This document shows, piece after piece, positions 62,284 through 64,000 of a DNA stretch of 64,000 nt (position 1 is its first letter; each line of letters starts with the position of its first letter). The stretch is taken from assembly GCA_944368925.1 (NCBI GenBank), contig CALVXG010000004.1:124001-188000 (forward strand), in the 5' to 3' direction. The DNA comes from an uncultured Clostridia bacterium. Its GTDB lineage: Bacteria > Bacillota > Clostridia > Christensenellales > Borkfalkiaceae. The notes under the pieces were generated by a model. That model had not been told where the DNA came from. It worked only from the letters and a program-made list of their open reading frames with translations, and made no database searches. A program made the position numbers and the translations under genes.

Positions 62284-62926
62284 AGAATTAAAATATTTAA
62301 TAAGCATACTCGTTTCTGTAATACTCGGATTTGCGATAGGTTATGAGCGCAAACTCAGGTTCAAAGAGGCGGGTATACGAACGCACACCATCGTCTGCGT
62401 CGGCTCCGCATTGATTATGGTGGTATCAAAATATGGTTTCGGAGACAGCGTTGAGGCGGATGCCTCGCGTGTGGCGGCGCAGATAGTTTCCGGCATAGGT
62501 TTTCTCGGTGCGGGAATCATAATATACCGCAAACATGAAATACACGGTCTTACCACTGCCGCAGGTGTATGGGCGACTTCTGGCGTGGGAATGGCGGCAG
62601 GCGCAGGATTATACATAGTCGCCTTGGGTGCGACGATTATTATTATAGCCGTACAATGTCTGTTCCATCTCAACTGCCGCATATTCCGTACTAAGAAGTA
62701 TTTCCAGATAAAAATATGCTTTATCAATGGGGGAGAGGAGTGCGGAAAAGTAAAAGAACTTTTTCAGACAGACCGATTTAATCGATTGGTAATTGAGCGA
62801 AAAGGTGCCGAAACTTTATACCATGCCACATTGAATACTGACGAGGAATACTCTTCCTCACAGCTCCAGGAAATTATGAAGGAAAATCCCTTTATTAAGT
62901 CAATCGAACGATGTGATGAAGGATAA
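62276..62926 (+). CDS. MgtC/SapB-family membrane protein
   Basis: A 216-residue protein with four or five helices and the MgtC motif (GFAIGYERKLRFKEAGIRTHTIVCVGSAL in parts: AIGYERKLRFKEAG, then RTHTIVCVGSAL) and GIGFLGAGIIIYRK, followed by a small C-terminal cytoplasmic domain of ACT type. MgtC proteins affect magnesium homeostasis and ATP synthase in pathogens; the role here is unknown. ATG 62276 overlaps the SGNH gene by 8 bases, so it is co-translated with it, which is odd for a glycan locus. Confidence 0.85.
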   Translation: MLEELKYLISILVSVILGFAIGYERKLRFKEAGIRTHTIVCVGSALIMVVSKYGFGDSVEADASRVAAQIVSGIGFLGAGIIIYRKHEIHGLTTAAGVWATSGVGMAAGAGLYIVALGATIIIIAVQCLFHLNCRIFRTKKYFQIKICFINGGEECGKVKELFQTDRFNRLVIERKGAETLYHATLNTDEEYSSSQLQEIMKENPFIKSIERCDEG

Positions 62927-62978
62927 ATTTATATTAAAATTTAGTTGATTTAATCAGGGACGATGCAAAGGAGATGCA

Positions 62979-63962
62979 ATGCCGAGGAATGCGGAACAAA
63001 AGATAAAACTGTTGGTTTTATATAATATATTGTTACGCGAAACGGATGAAGAACATCCGCTTTCAACGGATGAGATCGTAGAAAAATTGCGGGAGCGCGG
63101 TATAGATATTGCCCGTAAAGTTTTGCCGAGTGATATAGCGCTGCTGAACAAATACGGCTTTGAGGTTCTTTCATATAAAAAACGCAGCTATTATTACTAT
63201 GTGGCTTACAGGAAGTTTGACGTGGCGGAGCTGCGCGTTCTTATAGATGCGATACAGGCAGCTAATTTTATACCTGAGGCACATACCATAGACTTGGCAA
63301 AACGACTCGCGGGTCTTGCCAGCGCTCATTCCGCAGAAGAAATGGGGCGTAGGTTCGTGTGCTATGACACCGTAAAGAAAAACAACGGCAATATTTTCTA
63401 TTATACAGATAAAATAGAACGCGCTATAGAAGACAGAAAAAAGGTTTCGTTTCGCTACTTTTCCTTAAATTATAAAGGAGAAAAGGTGTTTCGGCGCGAA
63501 GGCAGACGGTATATTGTCAATCCCGTTGTGCTTGTTTGCGACAATGACAATTATTATCTCGTCTGTTATGACGACAAGCATGAAGGAACAGCAGATTACC
63601 GTTTAGACAGAATGGACGAGCTTGCCGAGGAAGATACGCCCATAACGGAGTGCGAGAAAAGCCGGGATTTCAATCAACATATATATCGCAGGCAGTCTTT
63701 TTCAATGTACGCAGGTGAACCGACAGACGTTTATCTTATTGTAGAAGAGCCGTTGGTAGAAGAGATGTTTGACAAATTCGGCATGAATATCAAACTAATT
63801 CCTCTTGGAGACGGTAAATATCGGCTTGCCGTTTGTGTGCAGGTAAGCCTTGCCTTTTTCAGATGGGTGGCAGGCTCGCTTGGAAAGATACGAATAGACG
63901 GCCCTACGCAGGTTTCGGAAGAATTTGCCCGATTTATTGAACAACTGAAAAGCAGTTATTGA
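62979..63962 (+). CDS. WYL-domain transcriptional regulator
   Basis: A 327-residue protein with an N-terminal winged-helix region (HPLSTDEIVEKLRERGI, residues about 25-45) and a central WYL domain with RRYIVNPVVLVCDNDNYYLV and DYRLDRMDEL, followed by a WCX-type tail. WYL domains bind ligands such as nucleotides or sugars and control transcription. AAAGGAGATGCA precedes the ATG. It lies 52 bases after mgtC with no terminator between, so it may be the last operon gene. A palindromic terminator follows. Confidence 0.88.
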   Translation: MPRNAEQKIKLLVLYNILLRETDEEHPLSTDEIVEKLRERGIDIARKVLPSDIALLNKYGFEVLSYKKRSYYYYVAYRKFDVAELRVLIDAIQAANFIPEAHTIDLAKRLAGLASAHSAEEMGRRFVCYDTVKKNNGNIFYYTDKIERAIEDRKKVSFRYFSLNYKGEKVFRREGRRYIVNPVVLVCDNDNYYLVCYDDKHEGTADYRLDRMDELAEEDTPITECEKSRDFNQHIYRRQSFSMYAGEPTDVYLIVEEPLVEEMFDKFGMNIKLIPLGDGKYRLAVCVQVSLAFFRWVAGSLGKIRIDGPTQVSEEFARFIEQLKSSY

Positions 63963-63966
63963 AGAG

Positions 63967-63995
63967 TGCGGAAAATTTTCCGCATTTTTCTTTTT
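63967..63995 (+). terminator. Terminator after the WYL gene
   Basis: A TGCGGAAAA/TTTTCCGCA palindrome (63967-63984), then TTTTTCTTTTTC. Confidence 0.75.
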
Positions 63996-64000
63996 CAATG

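Noticed and set aside
1..64000. CRISPR arrays, tRNA and rRNA genes
   Set aside because: No regularly spaced repeats, no tRNA-like cloverleaf with TTCGA arm outside coding regions, and no rRNA signature were seen.

Overview
The window looks like a chromosomal segment of an uncultured, spore-forming, low-to-mid GC Firmicute of the class Clostridia. Supporting signs are spoIIID, sigH and a cwlD-type amidase, sigma-E-like promoters, Gram-positive lipoprotein signals, AGGAGG-type ribosome binding sites with some GTG/TTG starts, and the Firmicute gene orders mrnC-rlmB-sigH and dnaX-ybaB-recR. No rRNA, tRNA or CRISPR array was seen. I cannot place it below class.

Positions 1-3400 are a patchy junction. 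There is the 3' end of an unknown gene, a broken copy of the spoIIID 5' end, an AT-rich island with a cytidylyltransferase and a HAD phosphatase plus the stub of another nucleotidyltransferase, and then the intact spoIIID with its own sigma-E-like promoter. Positions 3400-34300 are GC-richer core chromosome. They hold a two-gene acyl-CoA dehydratase activase-like system, ansA, cwlD, mrnC-rlmB-sigH, dnaX-ybaB-recR, gpsA with a small lipoprotein, a MarR regulator divergent from two ABC exporters, a flavoprotein behind a MerR-type promoter, a YkvI-like membrane protein, a nitrate/sulfonate/THI5-type ABC importer, valS, a zinc-ribbon membrane protein, a 5'-truncated leucine-rich-repeat gene, trmL, pgk and tpiA. 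Operons usually end in long GC-rich hairpins.

Positions 34300-36830 are a scar. A strong promoter drives only a 20-codon stub, followed by a dead large serine recombinase with a one-base frameshift after the catalytic serine. A 304-bp internal segment carrying its zinc ribbon lies in inverted orientation. A 45-codon gene follows.

Positions 36830-63960 form a polysaccharide-utilisation locus with AT-richer codon use than the core. An AraC regulator and a PHP-domain hydrolase are divergent from a long collinear run: GH43 lipoprotein, 1881-residue modular lipoprotein, ABC ATPase, solute-binding lipoprotein, two permeases, RDD-like membrane protein, beta-phosphoglucomutase, GH127, GH3, GH78, a trehalase-clan hydrolase, an SGNH hydrolase, MgtC and a WYL regulator. 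The enzyme set suggests surface trimming and binding of an arabinose- and rhamnose-containing glycan, import of oligosaccharides, and cytoplasmic breakdown. The most unusual item is the transporter ATPase (46701-48548), whose helical subdomain carries an insertion of about 240 residues predicted to be coiled coil. The four-module, eight-repeat surface lipoprotein beside it is also distinctive.
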